Positions 22,892 through 32,246 of a stretch of 64,000 bases of DNA are shown in pieces (the first letter of the stretch is position 1; the number at the start of each line of letters is the position of its first letter). The stretch is from assembly GCA_016706545.1 (NCBI GenBank), contig JADJJK010000002.1:1-64000 (forward strand). Direction: 5' to 3'. Made by a program: the position numbers and the translations under genes. The notes under the pieces were generated by a model, which saw only the letters and a program-made list of their open reading frames with translations, made no database searches and was not told the origin of the DNA. The DNA comes from Myxococcales bacterium (GTDB taxonomy: Bacteria > Myxococcota_A > Polyangia > Haliangiales > Haliangiaceae).

Positions 22892-23717
22892 TCAGCTCGG
22901 AGATCGCTTGGCTGCGCCGCCGCGCTCGGGGCCGTCCGCCGCGCGGTCGGTGCGCTCGGCGACGTCCGCGCCGATCGCGCCAGCAGCGCCAGCCGCGTCG
23001 GTCGCCGCCGGCCATGCCGCCAGCGCCAAAGCGAAACGTCGCGCCGGTGACCCGCGGCACCTGCTGGCCTGCGTCCTCCCAGCCGTACGTGTACTTGCCG
23101 ACGTGCCCCAGCCGCAGCGCGCTGTCGATCATGATCTTGTAGCCGGCCTGGCGGGCGCGCTGACAGAACGCATAGTCCTCGCCGAGGTACCAGTAGCTGC
23201 CCGGTGGCCCGAGTTCATCCGCGATGACCATCGGCAGGAAGTACGGCACGATCCGCGCGCCAAAGCGGGTGTCGCAGATCGGCAAGGCAAACGTGCGCTC
23301 CAGCTCCAGATACACTTGCCTCGCGGTGTACAGAAAGCCCGCGCCCACGCAGCGCACCTCCATGAGCCCGCCGCCCTCCCCCACCCGCAGCTCTCGCGCG
23401 CCGGGGAGCAGATGCACGGCGAAGTCGCGAACCCCCTTCTTGGGATAGAGCCCCGCCACCACCGGCAGCTCGTGGCTACATAGCCGCTCCACCGCCGCCA
23501 GCTCGAAGCTGATGTCCGAGTCGATCCACATGATCGCCGCGGCGCCGTCGGCCAGCGCGTTCGAGGCCGCGTTGCTGCGCGCGCGATCGATGGCCGCGCC
23601 GGCGGCGATGCGGCGCACCTCGTATCCCGCTTGCTCGAGCTGCCGCAGCCCCTCTTCACACGCCGGCTCGATGTGCGTCAGATACGGGCACAAGACGACC
23701 GGTCGTGGGCGCGTCAT
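22892..23717 (-). CDS. Glycosyltransferase-like protein (apparent frameshift near end)
   Basis: The protein starts MTRPRPVVLCPYLTHIEPAC and contains a DxD-type motif (IMWIDSDISFELAAVERL) and WYLGEDYAFCQRARQAGYK, typical of family 2-like GT-A glycosyltransferases. It has no signal or membrane segment. The start ATG overlaps the stop of the upstream lipoprotein gene (TGATG), so the two are coupled. The given frame stays open to 22527 and runs antisense into the methyltransferase gene, but its last part is Arg/Trp-rich. One base forward near 23010, the next frame gives a coding-like Ala/Gly/Asp tail ending with TGA at 22892. I use that end. The exact C-terminus is uncertain. Confidence 0.65.
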
Positions 23718-24535
23718 CAGGTGCCGCTGCCACCGCTGCTGCAGAAGCAAGCGTCGCTGGCGCCGCCGACCTGCTGGGTCACCGGCAACACCACCTGCGA
23801 GACGCAGGCGCCGCCGGTGACCTGATAGGTCACCTGGCCAGCAGGGACGCAGCCCTCGGTGTCGTTGGCCGAGATGCGGTACTCCACCGAGGCGCCCGCG
23901 GCGATCGTCGCCGTGATCCCGGGCGTCGTGGCTTCCGCGGAGCTGACCACCGCCTCCACTGGATAGTCGCCGCCAAACTCGCCGATGGTGACCGGCTGCG
24001 TCCCGGTGTTCTTGAGAAACACCGTCGCTGGGGCAGGACACGATGAATCGGCCGAGATGAGGTCGATCTTGGGAACCGCGGCGCCCGCCATGGTCTGAAA
24101 CTCGAGCTTGGCGCCGCCGACTTTGGCCCGCAGCACGACCTCCGAAGGCCCCTGCGGATCGTCGGTGTTGACCGTGAGCTTGCCGGTCTTGACCTGCCCC
24201 ACCATGTCGGTCCCCACCACGGCCGCCGGCGGCTCGATGGAGAACGCAAGGGTCGCGCCTGGCTGCACGGTGTTGGGCAGGTCCGCGATCACCTTGAAGC
24301 CGCCGGTGGTGGTGGCGCTGGTGATCGACAGCGGCTTGTCGCCCGAGTTGCTCACCACGAAGCGCACCGGCTCAGGAGCGGTCACGCCGCAAAACACGGC
24401 CAGCTCGACCTGCGCCGGGAGGATGACCGACGGCCCGCTGGTCCCGTCCTTGCCCTCATCATCCTCGCCGCACCCAATCACCGCGGAGCCGAGCGAGATC
24501 CACAAGATCGAAGTCAATACTGGAGTGCGATTCAT
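23717..24535 (-). CDS. Lipoprotein with DUF1573/ASH-like repeats
   Basis: A 272-residue lipoprotein with signal ISLGSAVIGCGEDD. Two Ig-like segments follow, each with a pattern of VRFVVSNSGDKPLSI, PGATLAFSIEPPAA and later FLKNTGTQPVTIGEFGGD. This is the choice-of-anchor-D / DUF1573-type fold common in myxobacterial surface proteins. Pairs of cysteines at the C-terminus (ACFCSSGGSGT) may form disulfides. Its function is unknown, probably structural or adhesive at the outer membrane. The start ATG at 24535 is fixed by the signal. Its stop overlaps the ATG of the glycosyltransferase-like gene by one base. Confidence 0.72.
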   Translation of the reverse strand: MNRTPVLTSILWISLGSAVIGCGEDDEGKDGTSGPSVILPAQVELAVFCGVTAPEPVRFVVSNSGDKPLSITSATTTGGFKVIADLPNTVQPGATLAFSIEPPAAVVGTDMVGQVKTGKLTVNTDDPQGPSEVVLRAKVGGAKLEFQTMAGAAVPKIDLISADSSCPAPATVFLKNTGTQPVTIGEFGGDYPVEAVVSSAEATTPGITATIAAGASVEYRISANDTEGCVPAGQVTYQVTGGACVSQVVLPVTQQVGGASDACFCSSGGSGT

Positions 24536-24716
24536 AGGGTACAGAGCCTATCACAAGGCCGGAGTTTGCAGATCCCGCTGCCAGACGTCGCTGTGATGTG
24601 TGACGTCTCGCCGCGGTCGCCGATGCGGCAGCCGATGCAGCGCGTCGGCTACTCGAACAGGACGTGCGCGTCGGGGTCCCCCGCGCCGCTGCCACCGACG
24701 ACCGCAGGCCAGGCCG

Positions 24717-25436
24717 CTACCACTGGGGATAGTACACATAGGACACGCCGAACGAGCCTGACAGCGAGGCCTGCAGCGGCAACGCCGGCCCCCCGCCTAG
24801 CTGCGCCGATGCGTAGACGCCCACCGTGAAGCGCGGGCTGACTCGCCGCTCGAGCCCAAGGCGCGTCGCGACCACCAGCTCCAGCCCCTGCTCGGCCCGC
24901 TTGCTCGCCGGGACGATGCCGGTGCCGACCAGCTCGCCGTCGGAGCGATAGCGCACGCCCGCGCCACCGGTCACCGCCAGCACCGGCACCCAGGCCACGC
25001 CCAGTCGCCAGATTGGCCCCACCGCGAGCTGTGCCCCACCGCTGCGCCGCTGCAGCTCGCCGCGCTGGGCGCTGCCTCCGTCGATGGACACCATGACGTC
25101 TGCGAAGCGCGTCATGGCGGAGGACGCAAGGCTCAGCTCCGCGCACAGGTCCAGCCGGTTGGAGAGCCCATAGGACAGCCCCAGCGACAGCCCGCCCTGC
25201 GTCGCGAGCGCCAAGGAGGAGGCCCCTTCTTCCCTCAGGCGCGCGACGCCCGCCCAGGGCCGCGCGCTCCACTGCGCCTCGAACTCGTCCGCCTCGGCGA
25301 GGCCTGGGCGAAGCCACCCCAGGGTCAGGAGCGACACGCAAAGCGCGAGGCTACGCCATGGCCACGCGGGCGACCTTGGCCGCCGGGCAACAGGGCCAAG
25401 GCAGCCGAGACGGTCAGGACAGCTAGGACGGGACAT
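24717..25436 (-). CDS. Putative outer-membrane beta-barrel protein
   Basis: A 239-residue protein with an Arg/Pro-rich N-terminus, a signal core (SLALCVSLLTLGWLRPG) and likely cleavage after AEA. The mature part alternates polar and hydrophobic residues in strand-length runs (GGLSLGLSYGLSNRLDLCAE, GVRYRSDGELVGTG, FTVGVYASAQLGGG). It ends VYYPQW, close to the aromatic terminal residue expected of outer-membrane barrels. I chose ATG at 25436; another ATG lies four codons upstream. It is divergent from the exported protein gene at 25595 across a 158-base gap that must hold both promoters. No family name is assigned. Confidence 0.65.
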   Translation of the reverse strand: MSRPSCPDRLGCLGPVARRPRSPAWPWRSLALCVSLLTLGWLRPGLAEADEFEAQWSARPWAGVARLREEGASSLALATQGGLSLGLSYGLSNRLDLCAELSLASSAMTRFADVMVSIDGGSAQRGELQRRSGGAQLAVGPIWRLGVAWVPVLAVTGGAGVRYRSDGELVGTGIVPASKRAEQGLELVVATRLGLERRVSPRFTVGVYASAQLGGGPALPLQASLSGSFGVSYVYYPQW

Positions 25437-25594
25437 GGGCCAGCGCATCGATCCTCTTGCCGGCGAGTTGCGCGCCGGGTTCACCACAAATGAACGACCA
25501 ACGAAGAGATCGCGCGCAACTCCGACGTTCGCGCGCGATAGCGGGCTCGCGTTTCGTCGCCCTTCGTCTCCTTCCGTCGCCCTCTGGTGTGCCC

Positions 25595-26521
25595 ATGAAG
25601 CTCCTCTTGCTCGCTGCCCGTATCTCGCTGCTGGCTGTCCTTTCGCTGGCGTCCTGGCCACCAGGCGCTGCGTCCGCCCAGCCCGCAGCCTCCAAAGGAG
25701 AGGCCGAGCTGCTCGTCCCGCCCGGCGGCGGGGCGTTCGAGATCCCGGTGCATGCCGGCGCGGTCTGCATTCTTTCGTTTCCGGAAAAGATGGCGGCGTC
25801 GGCGCTGACGTCCTCGGCGGACTTCGAGGTCAAGTCGTGGGGCGACGATGGGGTGGCCGTGCGCGGCACCAGCAAGGCCACCACCGCGACCCTGGCGCTG
25901 GCCACCACCACCGGCGCGGTCAAGGTCAACGTGACCTTCCGCGTGGTCCCGGCCGCCGAGCGCGCGCTCACCCTGGTGCGCTTCAAGGCTGCGTCGCTGC
26001 AGGAGGCGTACGAGGCCCGCGTCGCCGCGGAGGTGGGCCGCCGCCTGCAGCCGCTGCAAGCCGAGCTGGCGCGTGCCTCCGCGGACCTCGACAGCAAGAT
26101 CCGCAGCCGCGCGGACGCGATGATCGCGGAGCGGCTGCTCTTGCGTCACCGCGCCGCCGAGCTGTCAGCCCACGAGCGCAACGGGGCTCACGTCATCGCC
26201 CACGTGGACTCCGCGCTGCTGCTCGGGGACGACGGGTACCTCTTCTTCGAGATCGAGAACCGCAGCGGCTCGTCTTACCGGCTCGCCTCGGTGGCGGTGG
26301 AGCTCGACGGCAAGGACCTCGCCGGCGCGGCGCGCCTGTCCCGGGCGGCGACGGAGCAGGACTCCGCGGTCCTGGGCGTGGTGCCCGCCGGCGGCAGGAC
26401 GCGCGGCATCGTGGTGGTGCGGGCGGCGGCCGCGGCCGTGGGACGGCGCATGACGCTGGTGCTGCAGGAACCGGAGGGACGCCGAGTCCTCAAGGTGACG
26501 CGAGGCGTGAGCTTTCAGTAG
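25595..26521 (+). CDS. Exported protein, DUF2381-like/VirB9-like N-domain
   Basis: A 308-residue secreted protein with signal KLLLLAARISLLAVLS and cleavage after ASA. The first mature half (GAFEIPVHAGAVCILSFPEK, VNVTFRVVPAAERALTLVRF) resembles the beta-sandwich seen in VirB9/TrbG proteins and in the DUF2381 paralogues of Myxococcus. A helical linker of about 60 residues follows (EAYEARVAAEVGRRLQPLQA), then a second beta domain containing DDGYLFFEIENRSGSSYRLA. This two-domain layout fits DUF2381. In myxobacteria such genes often sit next to a kinase gene, and here a Ser/Thr kinase starts 141 bases downstream. The role is unknown. ATG at 25595 was chosen because the signal starts there. Confidence 0.7.
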   Translation: MKLLLLAARISLLAVLSLASWPPGAASAQPAASKGEAELLVPPGGGAFEIPVHAGAVCILSFPEKMAASALTSSADFEVKSWGDDGVAVRGTSKATTATLALATTTGAVKVNVTFRVVPAAERALTLVRFKAASLQEAYEARVAAEVGRRLQPLQAELARASADLDSKIRSRADAMIAERLLLRHRAAELSAHERNGAHVIAHVDSALLLGDDGYLFFEIENRSGSSYRLASVAVELDGKDLAGAARLSRAATEQDSAVLGVVPAGGRTRGIVVVRAAAAAVGRRMTLVLQEPEGRRVLKVTRGVSFQ

Positions 26522-26662
26522 CCACCTGCGACCGCAGCCACATGGCACGCAACTTCTCCGCCTCCCAGCCGATGCCCCCACCACGTCCATGACCATCGCC
26601 CTCCACGCCGCGCTCACACCGCGCACACCGCGCTCGCCGCGCTCGCCGGCCCGGGAGCTGCC

Positions 26663-28057
26663 GTGAGCGTCCCCCGCCACATCGGGACCTACGAGATCGA
26701 GCGACGCCTCGGCGGTGGCGGCATGGCCGAGGTGTTCCTGGCGCGAGTGCGCGGCGCGCAGGGCTTCTGCCGCCGCGTCGCCATCAAGCGAGTCCTGCCC
26801 GGCTTCGCGGAGAACCCGCAGTTCTCCTCGCTGTTTGTGACCGAGGCCCACGTCTCGGCCCGGCTCTCCCACCCCAACGTCGTCTCGGTGCTCGACTTCA
26901 AGCACGACCCGCAGCACGGCATGTTCCTGGTGATGGAGCTAGTGGAGGGGCGAGATCTGGCGCAGCTCCTGGCCACGGGCCTCGTGCCAGTCTCCACCTG
27001 CCTGTTCATCGTGGCGGAGACCTTGCGCGGGCTTGGCTACGCGCATCACCTGCCACTCGATCAGGGCGGCCTGCGCGGCGTCATCCACCGGGACGTCTCC
27101 CCGCACAACGTGCTCTTGTCCTGGGAGGGCGCAGTCAAGGTCTCGGACTTCGGCATCGCCAAGGTGCGAGCGGCGTCCAACGCGAGCGCCAGCCGTGTCA
27201 TCAAGGGCAAGCCGGCGTACATGAGCCCCGAGCAAGCCAACGGCCACCCGCTCGATGGACGATCCGATCTGTTCGCCGCGGGAGTGATGCTCTGGGAGAT
27301 GCTGGTGGGACAGCACCTGTTCCCGGGCGAGACGGTGCAGGAGACGCTCGCGGCGCTGTTCTTCGCGCCCATCCCGTCGCCACGGCAGATGCGCGCGGAT
27401 GTGCCCCAGGACGTCGCCGAGGTCACCATGCGCTTGCTCGCGCGAGATCCAGCGGCGCGGTACCCGACCGCGGAGGCCGCGATCGCGGATCTGGTGGCCT
27501 GCGCGGACGCGCCCCGCGATGGCCGCGCCGAGCTCAGCGAGCTCCTGCAACAGCGCTTCTCCGGCCAGTCCCCTGTGCGCCCGCCGGAGCGCGCCGCCAG
27601 CCGACCAGGGGTGGTCCGCGATCCGCGCGCGACCTCCGATCTGGCGACTGTCCGTCACCGGCTCAGGGGGCTCACGCCCTCCATCGAGGTCGGCAGCGCC
27701 AGGACGGAGTCGGTGCCAGGCGCGAGCGCGCGCGACCAGGGCTCGATGCCCCGCGACGCCTCCGAGGGTCCGCCGACTCCTTCCGCCGTGGCGCTGACGA
27801 GCGGGGCCCATCGCGCGCGACAGACCGGGATCTGGGTAGGCATGCTCGTGCTGATGGGAGCCGGAGCGCTGACCTTGGCGCTGGTCTCCACCGCAGGCGC
27901 GCGCAGGGCGGGCTCGCTGCCGGTCGCTCCGCCACCAGGCCCCACCGTGCACGGAGACGCGCCAGAGACGCGCCAGATGCGCGCGACGCGGGCTCCACCG
28001 CCCTCCCAGCGGCACCGGCGCCGCGCGGCCTCGCCGAGATCCAGCACGGACCACTAG
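26663..28057 (+). CDS. Hanks-type Ser/Thr protein kinase
   Basis: A protein kinase starting VSVPRHIGTYEIERRLGGGG from GTG at 26663, with GGGAG upstream. The Gly-rich loop, catalytic Lys about 42 (RRVAIKRV), HRD at 142-144 (VIHRDVSPHNVLLSW), DFG at about 162 and the APE-like YMSPEQ are all intact, so it should be active. The kinase domain ends near residue 290. A Pro/Arg linker and one transmembrane helix follow (GIWVGMLVLMGAGALTLALV, about 390-410), giving a cytoplasmic kinase with a small outer part. The given frame stops at 28057, but coding character continues beyond in the two other frames to 28289, so the real tail is probably longer. A pseudokinase paralogue follows. Confidence 0.92.
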   Translation: MSVPRHIGTYEIERRLGGGGMAEVFLARVRGAQGFCRRVAIKRVLPGFAENPQFSSLFVTEAHVSARLSHPNVVSVLDFKHDPQHGMFLVMELVEGRDLAQLLATGLVPVSTCLFIVAETLRGLGYAHHLPLDQGGLRGVIHRDVSPHNVLLSWEGAVKVSDFGIAKVRAASNASASRVIKGKPAYMSPEQANGHPLDGRSDLFAAGVMLWEMLVGQHLFPGETVQETLAALFFAPIPSPRQMRADVPQDVAEVTMRLLARDPAARYPTAEAAIADLVACADAPRDGRAELSELLQQRFSGQSPVRPPERAASRPGVVRDPRATSDLATVRHRLRGLTPSIEVGSARTESVPGASARDQGSMPRDASEGPPTPSAVALTSGAHRARQTGIWVGMLVLMGAGALTLALVSTAGARRAGSLPVAPPPGPTVHGDAPETRQMRATRAPPPSQRHRRRAASPRSSTDH

Positions 28058-28289
28058 CTGGCGACGACGCGTCCGCGGACGCCGCCCCGCAGGCAGCGGA
28101 CGCCGCTGCCCCCGCCCGCCCATCGCGGACCACGCCACCGCGCCTGCCGGCGACGCGACGCGCCCGGCCAAGGCGGGGCGCAGCAGCACCCCTGGCGCGG
28201 CCGTGCGCCCTCGGCCCCCGCGCCAGCAACCGGCCGTGGCGCCCAGGGACCGGATCCATGACGTGAAACTTGGAGAATCTTCTCGATAG
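27960..28289 (+). other. Displaced C-terminal tail of the kinase
   Basis: From about 27976 the frame one base earlier gives a coding-like Ala/Asp/Pro segment (DARDAGSTALPAAPAPRGLA). From about 28116 the third frame gives PIADHATAPAGDATRPAK and ends RDRIHDVKLGESSR before TAG at 28287-28289. Both changes would be repaired by adding one base, near 27960 and in the C-run at 28108-28120. This covers nearly all of the 340-base gap before the next gene. Confidence 0.5.
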
Positions 28290-28399
28290 GCGAGCGAAAA
28301 CGACAGGCCAGGTGATCGCTTGCGAAAAAGTGGGGCTGCCCGCTCGCTCGGCATCGTGGAACGCCCAGCCCGGGCGCCAGAGCAAGCGGAAGCCCCGTG

Positions 28400-29532
28400 G
28401 TGTCCGTTCCTCAGCGCATCGGCCGGTATGACGTCGAGCGCCGCCTCGGCGGCGACGCGGCGCCGGAGGTCTATGTCGCCCGGGTGGCCGGCGCTGAGGG
28501 CTTCTCACGCCAGGTCGCGCTCAAGGCGCTGCGCGCACGGCCAGACTCCTCCGCCGAGGAGGAGGAGCGGTTCATCGCGCAAGCGCAGCTCGCAGCGCAG
28601 CTCTCCCATCCCAACGTGCTGTCCGTGCTGGACCTGGCCCGCTGTCCGGCCAGCGGCCTGTACCTGGTGAGCGAGCTGTTGCCTGGGCGCTCGCTCTGGG
28701 AGTTGATGCACACCGGCCGCGTACCGGTGCCAAGCGCGGTCTTCCTCGCCGCGGAGATCTTGCGCGGCCTGGGCTATGCGCACGACCTGCCAACCACCAG
28801 CGACGCCCCTCAAGGCCGCGTCGCCGGGGTCTGCCATCATCAAGTGACGCCGCGCAGCGTCCTCTTGTCCTGGCAAGGCGAGATCAAGGTGGCTGACTTT
28901 GGCGCGGCGCCCCCCGTCGGCGCGGCGTCTGCTCCCGATCGAAGCCCGTACCTGAGCCCAGAACTAGGCCGGGGCCATCACGCGGACGGCCGCGCGGATC
29001 TGTTCGCGGTAGGCGTCATGCTGTGGAAGCTCCTGGTGGGCCCAAGCGCGTGCGCGGCCGGGGCAGCGGAGGACTCGGGCGCTTCGCCGCCGCGAAGCCT
29101 GCCGACCAGCGTGCCCGCGGACGTCGCACAGGTCGCGCTTCGCCTGATGGAGCCGGACGCCGCCCGGAGGTACGCGAGCGCCGGCCACGCGGTCGCGGAT
29201 CTGCTCGCCTGCGCCGCGTTCCCGCGCAACGGACGCGCCGAGGTCGCGGCGCTCCTGTGCCAGCGCTTCCCCAACGAGGCGCCGGCGCAGGCGCGGTCGG
29301 TCGCGGTGACGCCGGCGGCGGCGCCCCTGGGGTGGCTTGCCGGGCTGCGGCTGCTGACGGAGTCCAGGCTACGCGGCGCATCCGATCGGCTCCACCGGCA
29401 GGTCGCGCCCTTTAGCTTGCTGGCCGCGATGCTGACGCTGGTGGTGATGTCGGTCGCAGACATCTCGGCGCGGCTGACGGGGGCGAAGCGGAGCTCGTCG
29501 CGCCCGCCCGCGCTACGGCTTGGCGACCTTGA
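28400..29532 (+). CDS. Pseudokinase, tandem paralogue of the upstream kinase
   Basis: It begins VSVPQRIGRYDVERRLGG, parallel to the upstream kinase, and keeps the same segment order. Lys 42 (RQVALKAL) and DFG (about 166) remain, but HRD is replaced by HHQ (VCHHQVTPRSVLLSW). The Asn of the catalytic loop is Arg/Ser, the Gly-rich loop reads GGDAAPEV and the activation loop is shortened. Phosphotransfer is therefore unlikely. A transmembrane-like segment (FSLLAAMLTLVVMSVADI) lies near 345-362. The given frame stays open antisense through the next genes to 31975. One base earlier at about 29480, another frame ends GEAELVAPARATAWRP at 29530-29532, which I take as the likely end. GTG at 28400 matches the paralogue's start. 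Confidence 0.75.
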
Positions 29533-30781
29533 CCACGGTGTTGCCCTCGATCCAGTAGACGAAGCCCTTGCCCAAGGTAAGCGCCTTGGGCATGACCCGG
29601 CCGGTGGCCAGCGTGCCAGCACCACCCACCGGGCACCCGGTCAAGGCGCAGTGACGCAGCGTCCCCTGCATCGGGTTGAGCCAGTACACCCCGGTGTCGT
29701 CCACCTCGAGCTCCGTGCCGCCGTAGCTGTCGACGGCAAACAGGGTGCCCCCGCCGCAGTCGTTGATGGCGCACTTGCGTACTTGGCCGGTGGTGGGGCC
29801 TGGCGCCAGCCAGTACGCCTGCCCAGCATGCACGCGGAACAGCATGGGCAGAAGCGAGCTATTGGGCAGCGCGGTGGGCATGGCGCAACCATCGGCGTCC
29901 GGGCAGGTGCGCAGATCCATCGTGCTGCCCTTGACGTAGAGCGTGTCGCCGTCGCTGGTCATCGAGACCAGGTCTTCAAAGCCAAAGGTGAGCCGGGTCC
30001 AGCGCGTGTCCGTGCCGGCGCAATCCGACATCGCGCAGCCGGTGATGGCCTCCGTGGTGTCCTGCCAGAACGCCCGGGTCTTGCCGAGCACGATGTCGTT
30101 GTACGAGATCAGCGTGAACGAGATGAGCGGGTTGACCGCCGGGCAGCCGGTGACCGGGCAGCGATACAGATCGTGATGATCATCGCAGGCGCGGCAGCCC
30201 GAGAAGTACACCGCGTCGTCGGTCACCGCGAGCGCCTTGAGCTGGTCATAGGTGTCCGCGATGAGCGCTGGCGCGAGCAAGCAGCCCTGCGGCAGCGGGC
30301 AAGAACGTACGCGCGTACGCTCCGACCAGAAGATGGAGGTCGCGTTCACCGCCAGCGCAGCAGGCGTGTCGAGCGCGTCCGCGGCATCCGCCACCAGCGT
30401 CGGCTGGCACACGCCGCCGACGCACTGGCCACCGCCGCAGTCGTGGCCACAGCGGCCGCAGTTGGCGGCGCTGTCGGCGAGGTTCGTGCAGGCCGAGCCG
30501 CAGATCTCGAGCGGCGCCTCACAGCTACCAGCGCACGCGAACGACGCTCCGCTGGCGGCGCACAGCGGCTCGGCGCCGCCACATGCGCTACCGCAGGCTC
30601 CGCACGTGGCGGCGCTCGACAGGTCCGCCTCGCAGCCGTTGTCCGCTCGCCCGTCGCAGTCGGCTTGCTGCGGCGGACAATCGAGCCCGCTGGTACGAGT
30701 GTCCTCGAGGCCAAGCAACGACGAGCAAGCCGCCGCGGCGGCAAGCAGCCACACGCCGATCACGATCAGGCTCTTGCGCAT
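29513..30781 (-). CDS. Cys-rich lipoprotein of myxobacterial type
   Basis: A 422-residue lipoprotein with signal VIGVWLLAAAAACSSLLGLE and AGGAGGG just upstream of ATG 30781. Residues about 30-130 form a Cys-rich region with repeated C-x2-C-x3-C and CGxxC patterns (ATCGACGSACGG, NCGRCGHDCGGGQC) like the short cysteine repeats in many myxobacterial surface proteins. From about residue 135 to the end there are repeats of an IFWSE / VYFSG / AFWQD / AYWLA / VYWLN type. Each is followed by a short Cys-pair segment, which suggests a beta-propeller of about six blades. Binding partners are unknown. It converges on the pseudokinase and is followed upstream, after 45 bases, by the M56 peptidase gene. 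Confidence 0.75.
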   Translation of the reverse strand: MRKSLIVIGVWLLAAAAACSSLLGLEDTRTSGLDCPPQQADCDGRADNGCEADLSSAATCGACGSACGGAEPLCAASGASFACAGSCEAPLEICGSACTNLADSAANCGRCGHDCGGGQCVGGVCQPTLVADAADALDTPAALAVNATSIFWSERTRVRSCPLPQGCLLAPALIADTYDQLKALAVTDDAVYFSGCRACDDHHDLYRCPVTGCPAVNPLISFTLISYNDIVLGKTRAFWQDTTEAITGCAMSDCAGTDTRWTRLTFGFEDLVSMTSDGDTLYVKGSTMDLRTCPDADGCAMPTALPNSSLLPMLFRVHAGQAYWLAPGPTTGQVRKCAINDCGGGTLFAVDSYGGTELEVDDTGVYWLNPMQGTLRHCALTGCPVGGAGTLATGRVMPKALTLGKGFVYWIEGNTVVKVAKP

Positions 30782-30826
30782 AGTCCCTCCTTCCCAAGCA
30801 ACGGGAAAGGAGCGTACCACGCGAGC

Positions 30827-31858
30827 TCAGAGATCGGCGATCCGCGACACGACCAGCTCGCCGTAGCGATACCCAGCCCACACCACCAGCGCCGAGGCCG
30901 TGAGGACGAGGGCGCCGAAGCCCGGGAGGCGCGGCGCCCACCGGCGTGGCGCGGCGGCCTCGCGTCGCGCCGGCACGAGATCCCCGGCCATCGGCGCCTC
31001 TCCATCCGCCGCTCGGTTGGCGCCGGTGGCCAGCTCACTGGCCAAGCCCGCCGCCGCCCCGCTGGCCGCCACCGCGGCCGCCACATCACTGGCCGCCACC
31101 GCCGCCGCCCCGGCCGCCCCGCCGGCCGCAGGCCACACCAGGAGCCGCGCGACGCGCAGCCGCAGCACCTCCGCGGCGCCGTCGCCAAGCCCCGCCACAG
31201 CGCCGCGCGACCGCGAATGCAACCGCGCCGCGGCGATGAGCGCCGCCGCCAGATCTGGACCGGCGACGCCGCGCTTGCACGCCTCTTCGTCCCGCGCCAG
31301 CTCCAGCGCGCTTCGCCACCGAGCCAGGCGCCGCGCCGCGCCGGGCGCCGGCCACTGCAGGTCGGTGGCGAGCTGACCAAGCCAGAGCCGCAGCGGATCG
31401 CGATGCCGGACATGCGCGGCCTCATGCGCCATCGCCGCGGCCAGCGCGTCCGCGTCGAGCGCGGCCCGCAGCGCTTCGGCCACCACGACGCGCGGCCGCA
31501 AGAGGCCCACCGTTCCCGCGACGGGGACGTGGCGCGCCAGCCCGGCGCGCCACGCCCGATGCACCGCCCGCCCCCACACGAGCAAGATCGGCGCCGCGCA
31601 CAGGTACGCCCACGCATGCAAGGCCTCGGCTTGCTCCGGCTCCTGCAGCGCCCAGCCCAGGAGGAACGCGAGCACCAGCGCGCCCGGGACGAGCGGCGCC
31701 CACAGCAAGCGCCAGGCCTGCAGCTCGGCCGCGCGCGCCGAGGTCACCCGCGACAGCGGGGGCAACGCCCAGAACCTGCCCACGCCGGCGCCGCACACCA
31801 CATGCAGGGTGCCTACCAGGAGCAGCGAGAGCATCGACAGCAGCAGCTCACGGGCCAC
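30827..31858 (-). CDS. M56-family (BlaR1-like) membrane metallopeptidase
   Basis: A 343-residue membrane peptidase. Hydrophobic helices lie at about residues 6-25, 52-70 and 82-97, with one more at the C-terminus (GFGALVLTASALVVWAGY). The zinc motif HEAAH is at 145-149 (AMAHEAAHVRHRDP) with downstream Glu in LELARDEEAC, which matches the gluzincin site of BlaR1/MecR1. There is no penicillin-binding sensor domain; an Ala-rich linker stands there instead. In this family the peptidase responds to an envelope signal and inactivates the partner repressor. GTG at 31858 overlaps the end of the BlaI gene by 11 bases, so translation is coupled. What it senses here is unknown; the neighbours suggest an envelope or redox state rather than a beta-lactam. 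Confidence 0.82.
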   Translation of the reverse strand: MARELLLSMLSLLLVGTLHVVCGAGVGRFWALPPLSRVTSARAAELQAWRLLWAPLVPGALVLAFLLGWALQEPEQAEALHAWAYLCAAPILLVWGRAVHRAWRAGLARHVPVAGTVGLLRPRVVVAEALRAALDADALAAAMAHEAAHVRHRDPLRLWLGQLATDLQWPAPGAARRLARWRSALELARDEEACKRGVAGPDLAAALIAAARLHSRSRGAVAGLGDGAAEVLRLRVARLLVWPAAGGAAGAAAVAASDVAAAVAASGAAAGLASELATGANRAADGEAPMAGDLVPARREAAAPRRWAPRLPGFGALVLTASALVVWAGYRYGELVVSRIADL

Positions 31859-32246
31859 CGCGAGATCTCCGGCGCGCGATGGTGGCGCGCTCCAGCTCAT
31901 CGAGCAACGCGGGATCCAGCGACTCCACCGCGTCCACCAGGGAGGCGATCGCCGGCAACGGATCGCTGGCGATGAGCCGCTGCAGCGTCTCCCGGGCCCG
32001 CGCGCGATCGACGTCGTGCCTGGAGAGCTCGGCGCGGTACGAGAACGACTTGCCGATGCGCAGCCGCGAGCAACAGCCCTTGTCGTGCAACCGGTCGAGC
32101 ACGGTGGCGGTGGTGGTGTACGCAAGGCCGCTGGGATCACCGACCCGCGCGTGGACCTGGCGGATGGTGGCCGAGCCAAGCTCCCACAGCGCCACCATCA
32201 CGGCGTACTCCAGCGTGCCAGCCAGGGAAACAGGCGCGCGATCCAT
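31848..32246 (-). CDS. BlaI/MecI/CopY-family transcriptional repressor
   Basis: A 132-residue winged-helix repressor. LEYAVMVALWELGSATIRQV and TTTATVLDRLHDKGC are diagnostic of the penicillinase repressor family, with the recognition helix around residues 42-58. The C-terminal dimerisation part is where BlaI is cut by its partner protease. It is coupled to both neighbours: its ATG overlaps the stop of the outer-membrane barrel gene (TGATG), and its stop lies inside the start of the M56 gene. Because it is the fourth gene of the unit and not the first, it probably represses the whole set from the promoter upstream of 38611, although no matching operator was identified there. Confidence 0.9.
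   Translation of the reverse strand: MDRAPVSLAGTLEYAVMVALWELGSATIRQVHARVGDPSGLAYTTTATVLDRLHDKGCCSRLRIGKSFSYRAELSRHDVDRARARETLQRLIASDPLPAIASLVDAVESLDPALLDELERATIARRRSRGGP

Noticed and set aside
29533..31975. Continuation of the pseudokinase frame for another 800 codons on the plus strand
   Set aside because: It is antisense to a clear lipoprotein, an M56 peptidase and part of BlaI, and its translation is His/Arg/Gly-rich without domains.
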